Source: Allonocardiopsis opalescens
GTDB taxonomy: Bacteria; Actinomycetota; Actinomycetes; Streptosporangiales; Streptosporangiaceae
Direction of reading: 5' to 3'
Length of the DNA: 64,000 bases
Assembly: GCF_003002095.1 (NCBI RefSeq)
Contig: NZ_PVZC01000001.1
Span: forward strand, 62,001 to 126,000
The notes under the pieces are model-generated. The model was not told the origin of the DNA and did not search any database. It saw nothing but the letters and a program-made list of their open reading frames with translations. Positions 9,548-19,146 of this stretch are shown here, in pieces (the stretch's first letter is position 1; the number at the start of each line of letters is the position of its first letter). The position numbers were made by a program, and so were the translations under genes.

Positions 9548-9590
9548 ACGCACCAGGTGTCCGCGCGTCGCGCGGACTCGCCTGGTGCGT
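9548..9590 (+). terminator. Stem-loop between serine hydrolase and fbiC
   Basis: Arms 9548-9557 and 9581-9590 are perfect 10-bp complements (ACGCACCAGG with its reverse complement), with an inner TCCGCG/CGCGGA helix. It may end the hydrolase transcript. Its right arm runs into the fbiC -10 element, so folding and fbiC transcription could interact. Confidence 0.5.
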
Positions 9591-9595
9591 AGTGT
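9590..9595 (+). promoter_or_regulatory. -10 element of a leaderless fbiC transcript
   Basis: TAGTGT (TANNNT consensus) ends exactly 7 nt before the fbiC ATG, so transcription would begin at the start codon. No Shine-Dalgarno sequence precedes the ATG, which agrees with a leaderless mRNA. No good -35 is visible. Confidence 0.45.
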
Positions 9596-9602
9596 TTCCG
9601 GT

Positions 9603-12275
9603 ATGGGGGAACTCGAAGGCCACGACACCGCCGCGCCCACCGACGGCACCGCGCACCCGGCGACCGCTCCGTCCGACCCGGCCCCGCCGACCGCCGCCGC
9701 GATGCGCCGGGCGCTGGCCCGCGCCCGCGACGCCAAGACGCTCGACCCGGCCGAGGCCGAGGTGCTGCTGCACGCCAGGGGTGCCGACCTGGACCGGCTG
9801 CTCGACTACGCCGCACGGGTCCGCGACGCGGGCCTTGATGAGGCCGGCCGCCCCGGCGTCATCACCTACAGCCGCAAGGTGTTCATCCCGCTCACCCGGC
9901 TGTGCCGCGACCGCTGCCACTACTGCACCTTCGTCACCGTGCCCGGGAAGCTGCCGGCCCCCTACCTGTCGCCCGACGAGGTGCTGCGGATCGCCCGCGA
10001 GGGCGCCGCGCTGGGCTGCAAGGAGGCGCTGTTCACCCTCGGCGACCGCCCCGAGGACCGCTGGCCGCAGGCCAGGGAGTGGCTGGACGCGCACGGCTAC
10101 GACGACACCCTGTCCTACGTGCGGGCCATGGCCGTGCGGGTGCTGGAGGAGACGGGGCTGCTGCCGCACCTGAACCCCGGCGTGCTCACCTGGCGCGACT
10201 TCCAGCGGCTCAAGCCGGTGGCGCCGTCCATGGGGATGATGCTGGAGACCACCTCCGCCCGGCTGTTCACCGAGAAGGGGCAGCCGCACTACGGCAGCCC
10301 GGACAAGGACCCCGCCGTCCGGCTGCGGGTGCTGGACGACGCCGGGCGCTCCAATGTGCCCTTCACCACCGGCATCCTGATCGGCATCGGCGAGACCCAC
10401 GCCGAGCGCGCCGACTCCCTGTTCGCGATGCGCAAGGTCTCCCGCGAGTACGGCGGCGTGCAGGAGGTCATCGTCCAGAACTTCCGCGCCAAGCCGAAGA
10501 CCGCCATGCGCGCCCGCCCCGACGCCGAGCTGACCGAGCTGGCCGCCACCATCGCCGTCGCCCGCCTCGTGCTGGGCCCGCGCGCCCGGATCCAGGCGCC
10601 GCCGAACCTGGTGGACGACGCCTACGGGCTGATGCTGCGGGCCGGCATCGACGACTGGGGCGGCGTCTCCCCGCTCACCCCCGACCACGTCAACCCCGAG
10701 CGGCCCTGGCCGCAGATCGAGGAACTGGCCGCCCGCACCGCCGAGGCCGGCTTCACGCTGCGCGAGCGGCTGACGATCTACCCCGAGTACGTCCGGCGCG
10801 GCGAGCCCTGGCTGGACCCCCGGCTGCGCGGGCACGTCGACGCCCTCGCCGGGCCCGACGGCCTGGCCCGCGAGGGCGCGATCCCGGTCGGGCGGCCGTG
10901 GCAGGAGCCGGAGTCCGGCCTGGCCGGCGCCGCGGCGCCGGGCGCGGCCGGGCAGGGCCGCACCGACCTGCACACCGGCATCGACACCGAGGGCCGCGCC
11001 GGCGACCGCCGCGCCGACTTCGCCGAGGTGTACGGCGACTGGACCGAGCTGCGCGACCGGCTGCCCGGCACCGCCCCGGCCCGCTTCGACGGCGACGTGC
11101 GCGCCGCGCTGCGCGCCGCCGAGGCCGACCCGGCCGGGCTGAGCGACGAGCACGCGCTGGCGCTGCTGCACGCCGACGGGCCCGAACTGGAGGCGGTGGC
11201 CCGGCTCGCCGACGACCTGCGCCGCGAGGCCGTCGGCGACGGCGTCAGCTTCGTGGTCACCCGCAACATCAACTTCACCAACGTCTGCTACACCGGCTGC
11301 CGCTTCTGCGCCTTCGCGCAGCGCCGCACCGACGCCGACGCCTACACCCTCTCGCTGGACCAGGTCGGCACCCGCGCCGAGGAGGCGTGGGCGGCCGGCG
11401 CCACCGAGGTGTGCATGCAGGGCGGCATCCACCCCGACCTGCCCGGCACCGCCTACTTCGACATCGCCGCCGAGGTCAAGCGGCGCACCCCGGACATGCA
11501 CGTGCACGCCTTCAGCCCGATGGAGGTGATGAACGGCGCCACCCGCACCGACCTGTCGGTGCGCGACTGGCTGACCGCCGCCCGCGAGGCGGGAGTGGAC
11601 TCCCTGCCCGGCACCGCCGCCGAGATCCTGGACGACGACGTGCGCTGGGTGCTCACCAAGGGCAAGCTGCCCGCCGCCGCCTGGGTGGAGGTGATCACCA
11701 CCGCCCACGACCTCGGCATCCCGACCACCTCCACCATGATGTACGGCCACGTCGACACCCCCGCGCACTGGGTGGCGCACATCAAGCTGCTCGCCTCGCT
11801 CCAGCGCCGCTCGCTGGAGCGCAACGGCCGCCCCGGCTTCACCGAGTTCGTCCCGCTGCCCTTCGTGCACACCAACGCGCCGATCTACCTGGCCGGCCTG
11901 GCCCGCACCGGCCCCACCGTGCGCGAGAACCGCGCCGTGCACGCGCTGGCCCGCATCCTGCTGCACGGCACCATCGACAACATCCAGTGCTCCTGGGTCA
12001 AGCTCGCCCCCGAGACCTGCCGCAGCCTGCTCACCGGCGGCGTCAACGACATGGGCGGCACCCTGATGGAGGAGACCATCAGCAGAATGGCCGGCTCGGG
12101 CCAGGGCTCCTACAAGACCATCAGCGACATCGCCGCCCTCGTCGCCCCCACCGGCCGCCCCCTCCGCCAGCGCACCACCCTCTACGGCACCCCCACCGAA
12201 GAGCGCCGCACCACCGCCCTCGCCCACGACGGTGTGGCCGAGAGCGTGCGCACGCGGAGCCTGCCGGTGGTGTGA
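9603..12275 (+). CDS. fbiC: Bifunctional FO synthase (CofG/CofH fusion)
   Basis: 890-residue radical-SAM enzyme that builds the deazaflavin FO of coenzyme F420 from a pyrimidine precursor and tyrosine. Two radical-SAM domains are fused. The CofG-like half has C101-x3-C105-x2-C108 (CRDRCHYC) and the CofH-like half C562-x3-C566-x2-C569 (CYTGCRFC); each cysteine triad holds a [4Fe-4S] cluster. Length and order match actinobacterial FbiC, with about 60 extra disordered N-terminal residues. fbiA and fbiB, which finish F420, lie about 8 kb away. The ATG is preceded by a -10 hexamer at 7 nt rather than a ribosome-binding site. Confidence 0.97.
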   Translation: MGELEGHDTAAPTDGTAHPATAPSDPAPPTAAAMRRALARARDAKTLDPAEAEVLLHARGADLDRLLDYAARVRDAGLDEAGRPGVITYSRKVFIPLTRLCRDRCHYCTFVTVPGKLPAPYLSPDEVLRIAREGAALGCKEALFTLGDRPEDRWPQAREWLDAHGYDDTLSYVRAMAVRVLEETGLLPHLNPGVLTWRDFQRLKPVAPSMGMMLETTSARLFTEKGQPHYGSPDKDPAVRLRVLDDAGRSNVPFTTGILIGIGETHAERADSLFAMRKVSREYGGVQEVIVQNFRAKPKTAMRARPDAELTELAATIAVARLVLGPRARIQAPPNLVDDAYGLMLRAGIDDWGGVSPLTPDHVNPERPWPQIEELAARTAEAGFTLRERLTIYPEYVRRGEPWLDPRLRGHVDALAGPDGLAREGAIPVGRPWQEPESGLAGAAAPGAAGQGRTDLHTGIDTEGRAGDRRADFAEVYGDWTELRDRLPGTAPARFDGDVRAALRAAEADPAGLSDEHALALLHADGPELEAVARLADDLRREAVGDGVSFVVTRNINFTNVCYTGCRFCAFAQRRTDADAYTLSLDQVGTRAEEAWAAGATEVCMQGGIHPDLPGTAYFDIAAEVKRRTPDMHVHAFSPMEVMNGATRTDLSVRDWLTAAREAGVDSLPGTAAEILDDDVRWVLTKGKLPAAAWVEVITTAHDLGIPTTSTMMYGHVDTPAHWVAHIKLLASLQRRSLERNGRPGFTEFVPLPFVHTNAPIYLAGLARTGPTVRENRAVHALARILLHGTIDNIQCSWVKLAPETCRSLLTGGVNDMGGTLMEETISRMAGSGQGSYKTISDIAALVAPTGRPLRQRTTLYGTPTEERRTTALAHDGVAESVRTRSLPVV

Positions 12276-12604
12276 GGGGAATCGCGCCGAACGGGAGCGC
12301 CTGTCAGAGCGAGCGGGATCCCGCGACCGAATTCACGGTCGTCCAGCGTTCATCCTGTCAATTCGCCGTTCAATGCGGAGTGAATTGAATTGATCCGTCG
12401 TCGATAGCGATGGGGAGACCGTGAATGGCCGGCCTGGCGCTCCCCGGGTGGCGCGAGAACCGCCGGTTCCGCTGCGGCGCGGGTGATCGCGAGTTAGCGT
12501 CAAGCTGACCCTAAGTGGGTGTGATTGGGGTAATGTCGGCCCATGACGTGATCGCGCTCACTTTCGGGGAGGCGACCGGTGCCCGCGCACCGGTTTCATG
12601 ATCC
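12276..12604. other. Intergenic region before the vWA gene
   Basis: 329 bp without a gene. A TAATGT hexamer at 12531-12536 could be a -10 element; the CTGACC at 12505-12510 is 20 bp away, so the -35 match is weak. A strong Shine-Dalgarno GGGGAGG (12566-12572) and a hairpin occupy the 3' end (see the next entry). Confidence 0.4.
12575..12594 (+). promoter_or_regulatory. Hairpin between Shine-Dalgarno and start codon
   Basis: Perfect 8-bp arms (ACCGGTGC / GCACCGGT) around a CCGC loop. GGGGAGG (12566-12572) lies just before the hairpin and the ATG (12605) 10 nt after it. The linear spacing is 32 nt, but about 12 nt if the hairpin forms. An in-frame TGA at 12599 rules out any earlier start. Confidence 0.5.
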
Positions 12605-14614
12605 ATGGCGCTGAAAAAAGAGACCAGAAGGATTCTGATCGGTTCCACCGCGACCTTCGGCCTGGTGGGGGTCGGCGGGATCGCGGCCAATCTCGCCGGT
12701 CTGTTCCCGGCCCTTCTCGACTGGGCCCGTGCCCTCTACATCGTCGCCGCCATCGTCAGCGTCCTGCTGCTGGCGGTGCTGGTGGTCGACTCGATCTTCG
12801 CCTTCCTCAACGAGGAGTACCGGCTCCGCTGGCTCGTTCTGGGAGTCGGCGCCCTGGCCGTGCTCGGCCTCGCCGTCGTGGGCGTCTACACCCGGCTGGC
12901 CGACCCCTCGTGCCCTCCGCCCGCCGAGATGAACGTCCTGGTCCCCGCCGACCAGGAGGAGATCATGGGCGAGGCAGCCGAGGTGCACGCCGACGTGCGC
13001 GCCGAGGAGGACTGGCCGACGCACTGCCGGCCGGTGCACATCACCGTCTTCTCGCTGGCGGAGGCGGCCGAGGCGCGCGGCCGGCTGGCCACCGGCTGGC
13101 GGGACGCCACTGTGGGCCCGCGGCCGCACGTGTGGATCCCCGCCTCCACCGCGGACGTCGTGTTGGCCCGCGCCCGGGCCGAGGGCGACCGCGCGGTAGG
13201 CGTCGGCTCGGCGCCCGGCTTCGAGGTGCGCGGCTCCACCCGGCTGGAGCCGCTGGTGCTGGGCGTCCCGCAGGACGCGGCGGCGGAGGTCGGCGTGGAC
13301 ACCGAGCCCGGGCCGCGGCGGCACGTGGTCCAGGAGCCGCTGGAGGTCTACCTGGACCGGCTCGGCCCGCTCGACATCGCCCTGGCCAGGCCCGACCTCG
13401 ACGGCTCGGTGTCGGCGCTGCTGCACACCGCCGCGGTGTACCGGAGCGCGGGACCCGGCGCCCACCCGCAGCGGGGCGTCCCCGACTCCTCCCTCGGCGG
13501 CGCCGGCGACCGCGACCTGCTCTGCGCGCTGCGGGAGCGGTCGGCCGGCAGCGAGCCCGTGGCGGTGCTCACCACCGAGCGGGCGCTGATCGACCACAAT
13601 TTCGGGCGGCCGCTGGGCCCGGGCTGCGGGCCGGAGGACCCCCCGCCGCCGCTCCAGGCGTACTACCCGGCCGACCTCCCCTGGCTGGACCACCCCTACG
13701 TGCGGCTGGACTGGGGAGTCGACGACCGGGTGGCCGAGGAGGCCGACGCCTTCTACCGGTGGCTGTCCGACCCCGGCACCAGGACCCCGGACGGCCGGCA
13801 CCCCCTGGCCGGGTTCCGCGACGCCGACGGGGCGCTGCGCTGCCCCGTCCCGGACCGCGGCGGCTGGATCTGCGGCGACGAGGGCACCGTCACGGTGGCG
13901 CCGGTATGGGCGGCGGAGCGCCTGGAACCCCTGGAGACGGGCGCCGCGTACTCCGCCGAGGAGCTGCGGGCCGTGCTGGAGCGCTACGAGGAGGCCCGCC
14001 CCGAGATCGCCGTCCTGCTGGCCGTGGACACCTCCACCTCGATGGAGGTGCCGGCCGGCGGCGGCACGGACCGGCTCGGCGCGGCCACCGGGCTCGCGGG
14101 TGACCTCGTCGGGCTGCTCGGCGAGGAGGACTCCGTCGGCCTGTGGTCCTTCCCCGGCTCGCCCGGCGACCCCGACGCCACCGACCACGACGAACCGGTG
14201 CCCATGGCCGCCAACACCGAGGGCGGCCAGGCCGAGCCGGTCGCCGACGCCCTGGCCGCATTGGGACCCACCGGCCAGGCCACGCCACTGGCCGACGTGG
14301 TGGCCGACGGCGCCCGCGCGCTCGCGGACGCGGGCGGACCGGGCGCCGGCCGGGTGCTGGTGGTGCTGACCGACGGTGTGGCCGACCCGCTTCCGGCTGG
14401 CGGCCTCACCGCGGACGAACTCGCCGAGGAGCTGGCCGGCCCGCTGGAGCAGGGCGTGCGCGTGCACGTGGTGACCTTCGGCGACGACGGCTGCGGCCCT
14501 GGCTCGCTGCCCGGCGCGCTGACCGACGCGGGCGTGCGGTGCCATGCCGCGCCGCCCGGCGCCGACCCGCGGATCCTGCACGAGATCGTGGCCGACGCCC
14601 GGGGGCGGGAGTGA
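12605..14614 (+). CDS. Membrane-anchored solute-binding-like and von Willebrand factor A domain protein
   Basis: 669 residues. There are two or three TM helices in the first 100 residues (LYIVAAIVSVLLLAVLVV; LVLGVGALAVLGLAVVGVY). An extracytoplasmic region (about 110-450) follows that resembles a type 2 periplasmic binding fold: it opens MNVLVPADQEEIM, has PHVWIPASTADVV and ends with YRWLSDPGTRT. The last 200 residues are a vWA domain with the MIDAS motif DTSTS (Asp475) and a later VLVVLTDGVADP. The vWA domain would bind a partner protein through a metal. TGATG overlap couples it to the next gene, another solute-binding protein. No ABC permease or ATPase is nearby, so transport is unlikely. 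Confidence 0.8.
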   Translation: MALKKETRRILIGSTATFGLVGVGGIAANLAGLFPALLDWARALYIVAAIVSVLLLAVLVVDSIFAFLNEEYRLRWLVLGVGALAVLGLAVVGVYTRLADPSCPPPAEMNVLVPADQEEIMGEAAEVHADVRAEEDWPTHCRPVHITVFSLAEAAEARGRLATGWRDATVGPRPHVWIPASTADVVLARARAEGDRAVGVGSAPGFEVRGSTRLEPLVLGVPQDAAAEVGVDTEPGPRRHVVQEPLEVYLDRLGPLDIALARPDLDGSVSALLHTAAVYRSAGPGAHPQRGVPDSSLGGAGDRDLLCALRERSAGSEPVAVLTTERALIDHNFGRPLGPGCGPEDPPPPLQAYYPADLPWLDHPYVRLDWGVDDRVAEEADAFYRWLSDPGTRTPDGRHPLAGFRDADGALRCPVPDRGGWICGDEGTVTVAPVWAAERLEPLETGAAYSAEELRAVLERYEEARPEIAVLLAVDTSTSMEVPAGGGTDRLGAATGLAGDLVGLLGEEDSVGLWSFPGSPGDPDATDHDEPVPMAANTEGGQAEPVADALAALGPTGQATPLADVVADGARALADAGGPGAGRVLVVLTDGVADPLPAGGLTADELAEELAGPLEQGVRVHVVTFGDDGCGPGSLPGALTDAGVRCHAAPPGADPRILHEIVADARGRE

Positions 14615-16068
14615 TGGGGGCGCCGGGCACCGGCCCGGACAGGGACACGGGCGCGGCCGGCCCGGCCCGGGCCGCCGGCGCGGGAGCGGACACCGGACCG
14701 GCCGGCGGCCGCGGCTCCGGCGCGGGTGCCCGGTGGGGCCGGCGCGCGGCCTCGTGCGCCGCGGTGGCCGCCGCCTGCCTGTTCGCGCTGGCCGCCGCGG
14801 GCGCGCCGAGCCTGGACCGGGGGGACGGCGTCCACCTGGTGCTGGCGACCGGACTCGACCTCTCGGCGGGCCGCGACGCCGGCGTCTACCTGCGGCTCAT
14901 CGAGCAGTGGGACTTCGCCCACCCCCGCGTCACCGTCGACACCGTCCAGCTGTCCGGCAACACCGACCACCAACGCGCCCAGCTGGTCGCCGACGCCCAG
15001 TCCGCCGACATGCCCTTCGACATCGTCAACATCGACAACCAGTGGACCGCCGAGTTCGCCGAGCAGGGCTGGGTGCGCGAGGTCGACCCGGCCGAGGTGG
15101 GCGCCGACCGCTTCCTCGAACCCGCCTGGGAGGCGGTCTGCTACGAGGACGCCCACTGGGCGGTGCCGTTCATCTCCGACGTGGGCCTGCTCTTCTACCG
15201 CGCCGACCTGCTGGAGGAGGGCGACGAGCCGCCCGCCGACTGGGCGGAGGTGTTCGACTTGGCCGCCCTGATGGTCGAGCGCTCCGACGAGCCCGTGCAC
15301 GGCTACGCGGGCCAGTACGCCGACTACGAGGGCCTGGTCGTCAACGCCCTCGAACTGGTGTGGGGCGCGGGCACCCAGCCGATCGAGGGCGGCGGCGAGG
15401 ACTGCGCCACCGCCGAGCGGGTCGGCGACCTCAGCACCGGCCTGCAACCGCTGGTGGAGGCGATCCGCGACGGTGTCGTCCACCCCGGTGTGCTGACCGA
15501 CGCCGAGGACGACACGCGGGCGCGGTTCCGGTCCGGGGAGGTGGTGATGATGCGCAACTGGCCGCAGGCCGTCGAAGGGCTGAGCGTGGAGCAGGGTCGG
15601 GAGAACACCGGCACGCTGGCCTTCGCCGGCTGGCACGGCGGCTTCGGGGAGGATCCCGAGGAGATCGAGGAGCCGTCCTTCGGCGTCACCGAGCTGCCCG
15701 GGGCGGCGCTGGGCGGCCAGAGCCTCGCGGTGACCACGGCCTCCGAGCATCCCGAACTGGCGGCCGGCCTGGTCGCGCACCTCACCTCCGAGCGCTCCCA
15801 GCGGCAGCTGCGCGACGCCGGATACGCGCCCGCGCTGAGCGGCCTGTACTTCGACGAGACGGTCGCCGAACCGCGCGACCACATCTACCTGGGCAGTCTG
15901 CGCGGCGCGATCCTGGCGGCGGAGCCGCGGCCGCGCACGCCGTACTACACCGCCTTCAGCGAGGAGCTGCGCGACCAGCTGCACGACCACCTCAGCCCGC
16001 CGGGGCCCGTCGTCCCGTCCACCGAGCAGTTCGACGACGAGCTGAACGAGGTGCTCCGCGGCGGCTGA
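14614..16068 (+). CDS. Family 1 extracellular solute-binding protein
   Basis: 484 residues. After about 45 disordered residues a hydrophobic segment (ASCAAVAAACLFALAAAG) acts as signal anchor. There is no lipobox cysteine at the cleavage point, so it is either secreted or membrane-tethered. The rest matches the maltose/sugar-binding family: VHLVLATGLDL start, IVNIDNQWTAEFAEQGWVREV, VPFISDVGLLFYRADLL and VVMMRNWPQAVEGL. It starts on the ATG inside the upstream stop (TGATG). ABC transporter permeases are absent; the tight pairing with a vWA-solute-binding fusion suggests an extracellular sensing or assembly complex. Confidence 0.85.
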   Translation: MGAPGTGPDRDTGAAGPARAAGAGADTGPAGGRGSGAGARWGRRAASCAAVAAACLFALAAAGAPSLDRGDGVHLVLATGLDLSAGRDAGVYLRLIEQWDFAHPRVTVDTVQLSGNTDHQRAQLVADAQSADMPFDIVNIDNQWTAEFAEQGWVREVDPAEVGADRFLEPAWEAVCYEDAHWAVPFISDVGLLFYRADLLEEGDEPPADWAEVFDLAALMVERSDEPVHGYAGQYADYEGLVVNALELVWGAGTQPIEGGGEDCATAERVGDLSTGLQPLVEAIRDGVVHPGVLTDAEDDTRARFRSGEVVMMRNWPQAVEGLSVEQGRENTGTLAFAGWHGGFGEDPEEIEEPSFGVTELPGAALGGQSLAVTTASEHPELAAGLVAHLTSERSQRQLRDAGYAPALSGLYFDETVAEPRDHIYLGSLRGAILAAEPRPRTPYYTAFSEELRDQLHDHLSPPGPVVPSTEQFDDELNEVLRGG

Positions 16069-16075
16069 CGCGCGC

Positions 16076-17674
16076 TCACCGCCTGCCGTCGGGGTGCCGG
16101 GGCTCGTCGAGGTCCAGCTGGCGCTGGAGGTGCCGGTAGGTGTCGTGGGTGATCCGCCCGTCGCGGTACAGCTCCTCCAGCTGCCCGCGCTGCGCGGCGA
16201 GCAGTTCGCGCTGCAGCCGCACCGCGCTCGCCCGGTGCTGCGCCGCGTCCTCGGCCGCTCCGGGGTCGTCGGAGTCCAGCGCGGCGCTCATCCGCGACAG
16301 CCGCAGCCGGATCGGCTGCCGGTGGGTCTCGGCCGTCTCCTCGCCGATCTCGCCCCGCGCGGCCAGTTCGTCGATGCGGGCCAGCGCCGCCTCGTCCAGC
16401 GCCCGCTGGCCGCGGGCCACGTCCCAGGCCCGGTCGTCCCGCTCGCCCACGCCCAGCCGGCGCAGCAGCCACGGCAGCGTCATGCCCTGGCCGACCAGGG
16501 TGGCCAGCACCACCGCCGCGGCCATGAAGATGAGCACCGGCCGGTCCTCGAAGGGCCTGCCGTTCACCGTCTGCGGCAGCGACAGCGCGATGGCCAGCGA
16601 GATCGCGCCGCGCAGCCCGGCCCAGCCGACCACCACCCGCTCCCGCAGCGGCAGCGGCGCGAGGCTCCGCCGGAGCTTCAGCCGCTGGACCGCCCCGATG
16701 ACGCCGACCTCCCAGGCCAGCCGGATCGCGACCGCCGTCACGATGGCCGCCACGGCGGCCAGCACGAGGCTCACCGGATCCCGCCCGGCCACCTCCACCA
16801 GCACCTCGTGCAGCTGGAGGCCGAGCAGCACGAACAGCACCGACTCCAGCAGGAAGACGAGGCCCTGCCAGATCGTCTGCCCGTTCAGCCGCACACCGGC
16901 GGGCAGCAGGCCCTCGACCCGGGTGCCCAGGACGAAGCCGGCGGTCACCGTGGCCAGCACACCGGACAGGTGCAGGTTCTCGGCGGGGATGTAGGCGATG
17001 AACGGCACCAGCAGCGAGATCAGCAGCTGGTCGTCGGGGTCGCGGATCCGCCCTCTGACCCGGCCGGCCACGGCCGCCACGACCAGTCCCCACAGCACCC
17101 CGCCCGCCACGATGCGCAGCAGCTCCCACAGCCCGCCGCCGAGCGTCAGCGGCTGGGTGAGCGCGGCGAGCGCGAGGCTGAAGATCGTCAGCGCGGCCGC
17201 GTCGTTGATCAGGCTCTCGCCCTCCAGGATCGTCACGATCCGGCGCGGCGCGCCCACCCGCCGCAGCACCGCGCCGGCCGCCACCGCGTCCGTGGGCGCC
17301 ACCGCGGCGCCCAGCGCGATCGCCACCGGCCATGACGCCTGCTCGGGCAGCACCAGCACGATCACCGCGGCCACGCCGAGCGCGGTGAGGGTGGTGACGC
17401 CGACGGCCAGGCCGATGATGGCGCGCGACTCGGCGCGGGTCTCCCGTGGCGAGGTGAAGGACGCGGCGTGGTACAGCAGCGGCGGCAGGAACAGCAGCAG
17501 CACGATCTCGGGGGAGACCTCGAAGCGCTCCATACCCGGCAGGTAGCTGACCAGCAGGCCCAGCAGCACCAGCGGGATCGCGTCGGGCAGCCCGGTGCGG
17601 TTCGCGATCGCCCGGCCGGCCAGGATCACCACGACCACCAGCAGCCCGGCGAAGAACAGCCCCTCGTAGCCCAT
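16076..17674 (-). CDS. CPA1-family Na+/H+ antiporter
   Basis: 532 residues with 12 or so TM helices in the first 400 and a charged cytoplasmic tail (from about 415) with short helices. Diagnostic CPA1 features are VAPTDAVAA (Pro127-Thr128-Asp129 in the exchange helix) and ESLINDAAA (the Asn-Asp pair at 157-158). It would exchange Na+ (or K+) for protons at the plasma membrane. Several in-frame starts exist (17674, 17695, 17710). I chose the ATG at 17674, which has GGGGGG 7 nt upstream and lies just before the first TM helix. It is convergent with the solute-binding gene, whose stop is 7 bp away. Confidence 0.9.
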   Translation of the reverse strand: MGYEGLFFAGLLVVVVILAGRAIANRTGLPDAIPLVLLGLLVSYLPGMERFEVSPEIVLLLFLPPLLYHAASFTSPRETRAESRAIIGLAVGVTTLTALGVAAVIVLVLPEQASWPVAIALGAAVAPTDAVAAGAVLRRVGAPRRIVTILEGESLINDAAALTIFSLALAALTQPLTLGGGLWELLRIVAGGVLWGLVVAAVAGRVRGRIRDPDDQLLISLLVPFIAYIPAENLHLSGVLATVTAGFVLGTRVEGLLPAGVRLNGQTIWQGLVFLLESVLFVLLGLQLHEVLVEVAGRDPVSLVLAAVAAIVTAVAIRLAWEVGVIGAVQRLKLRRSLAPLPLRERVVVGWAGLRGAISLAIALSLPQTVNGRPFEDRPVLIFMAAAVVLATLVGQGMTLPWLLRRLGVGERDDRAWDVARGQRALDEAALARIDELAARGEIGEETAETHRQPIRLRLSRMSAALDSDDPGAAEDAAQHRASAVRLQRELLAAQRGQLEELYRDGRITHDTYRHLQRQLDLDEPRHPDGRR

Positions 17675-17754
17675 CGGCCAACCCCCCGGCCCCATTGTGG
17701 GGCCGGGCACCGGTCGCGGCGGCGCGCCCCGCCGGGGCGGCCCCCTGGGTACGG

Positions 17755-17787
17755 CACGGGGCCCTCCGCGTCGCGGAGGGCCCCGTG
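17755..17787 (-). terminator. Strong stem-loop terminator
   Basis: Arms 17755-17770 and 17772-17787 are perfect 16-bp complements (CACGGGGCCCTCCGCG and its reverse complement), so the functional loop is about 4 nt. It lies 34 bp beyond the stop of the secreted repeat protein. There is no T-tract, as is common in high-GC actinobacteria. Confidence 0.75.
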
Positions 17788-17820
17788 GTGGTCACGCGGC
17801 GGCCGGTCGGCCGGGGTGCG

Positions 17821-18738
17821 TCAGAGCTGGAACCAGTAGTCGGGCCCGCCGGCGCTGCGGCTGTTGCGCAGCTCCCAGACGAACCAGTTGTCGGCGTCGA
17901 CGTAGACGAAGCCGGGGCTGTCGCCGCCCGCACCGTCCCAGTCGCCCGGCACGACGCAGCTGTCGTTGATGCCGTAGTTGAACACGTGGGTCGGGTTCCC
18001 GCTCACCAGGCTGTTGCGCAGCTGCCAGCGGTACTCGCCGGAATCGGTCGGGCGGACGGTGGCGATACCGTCGCGGCCGTCGTTGTTCCAGTCACCGACG
18101 ATCGGCCAGTCGGTGTCGCGGCCGAAGTTGAAGATGTTGCTGGCCGAGCCGGCGCTGTTGGAGTTGCGCAGCTGCCAGCGCAGCACACCGCCGCTGTAGG
18201 CGCGGGCGATGCCGATGGTGTCGCGGCCGTCGTCGTTCCAGTCGCCGGTCACCGGCCAGTAGCCGAAGGAGCCGTAGCTGAAGGCGTAGTCGGCCGGCCC
18301 GGAGCTGATGTCGTTGCGCAGCTGCCAGCGCATCGCGGTGCCGAAGACGCGGGTGATGCCGACGGTGTCGCGGCCGTCGCCGTTCCAGTCGCCGACCACC
18401 GGGATGTAGCCGGTGGAGCCGTAGCCGAACTCGTGGTCGACCGGGCCCGAGGCGTTCTCGTTCCACAGGAACCAGCGCAGGCTGCTGCCGTTGTCGTAGG
18501 CGATGCCCGGGGTGTCGTCGCCGTCGCCGTCCCAGTCGCCGCTGACGATCCACCAGGCCTCGGGGCTGTCGTCGAAGTAGTAGTAGCACGTCGAGGAGTT
18601 CAGCGGAGCGTGACCGGCCTCCGCGCCCACCGACTCCCGCAACGGCCCCTCGACGGGCTCGTCGGCCGCCGCCGCGGTCGGGCTGAAGGCCAGCCCGAGC
18701 GCCGCCAGCGCGGCCGGGATCATGATCTTGCTTCGCAC
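17821..18738 (-). CDS. Secreted five-repeat beta-propeller-like (FG-GAP/VCBS-type) protein
   Basis: 305 residues. A signal peptide (about 1-25, ending TAAAADE) precedes five repeats of about 45-50 residues. Each is built on GDWNxDGRDTxGI, then RWQLRNxxSxGxA and a closing FxYG. The Asp-rich loops (DWDGDGDDTPG) look like calcium sites of the FG-GAP/VCBS type, and the spacing fits a five-bladed propeller. Cysteines occur in the first and last repeats and could close the ring by a disulfide. Such proteins bind glycans or other surface ligands; the target is unknown. GTG start; a strong terminator follows. Confidence 0.75.
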   Translation of the reverse strand: MRSKIMIPAALAALGLAFSPTAAAADEPVEGPLRESVGAEAGHAPLNSSTCYYYFDDSPEAWWIVSGDWDGDGDDTPGIAYDNGSSLRWFLWNENASGPVDHEFGYGSTGYIPVVGDWNGDGRDTVGITRVFGTAMRWQLRNDISSGPADYAFSYGSFGYWPVTGDWNDDGRDTIGIARAYSGGVLRWQLRNSNSAGSASNIFNFGRDTDWPIVGDWNNDGRDGIATVRPTDSGEYRWQLRNSLVSGNPTHVFNYGINDSCVVPGDWDGAGGDSPGFVYVDADNWFVWELRNSRSAGGPDYWFQL

Positions 18739-19146
18739 GCCATCACCACCAGTTTCGTCGGCGGACGGCCGCCGCCGCCCGCCGTGCCAAGCGCGCCCTG
18801 CGCGGCCCGGAGGGCCGGCGATCGCGTTGGTTAAGTTGTCAATCAGGGATCGACAGTAAGAGTGGAGTGCCGGCGGTCCGGTGTCATCCGGATTAGACCC
18901 TGGTCGAAATTCGCAGTTCGTCCCGGTTTCCGGAAGGGTCACGCTCCGCAGTGCACCCCGCCGACCTGCGCGAACGGCGCCCGGGCTTCGGATGGCACAC
19001 TGGCCGGACGTGGCCGCCGCCCCGGCCCGGACGGCTCCCCGCGCTCCGCGCCCCCGCCCCCACCGGCCACAATGTCCCCAGACGGGCCTGGACGGGCCGC
19101 CCGCGCGGGCGCCCGGGCCGGCGGAGCGCGAGAGGCGGGAGCGTGC
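18739..19146. other. Divergent intergenic region
   Basis: 408 bp between the divergent repeat-protein and ArsR-like genes. A TTGACA on the minus strand (18842-18837) has no matching -10 at 16-18 bp. Apart from an A/T-richer patch around 18830-18860, nothing definite is seen. Confidence 0.4.

Noticed and set aside
9249-12227. 992-codon minus-strand open frame opposite fbiC
   Set aside because: Opposite-strand artefact; fbiC on the plus strand has both radical-SAM cysteine triads.
14614-16068. Component of an ABC sugar importer
   Set aside because: No permease or ATPase genes lie nearby and the protein has no lipobox; its partner is a vWA fusion.
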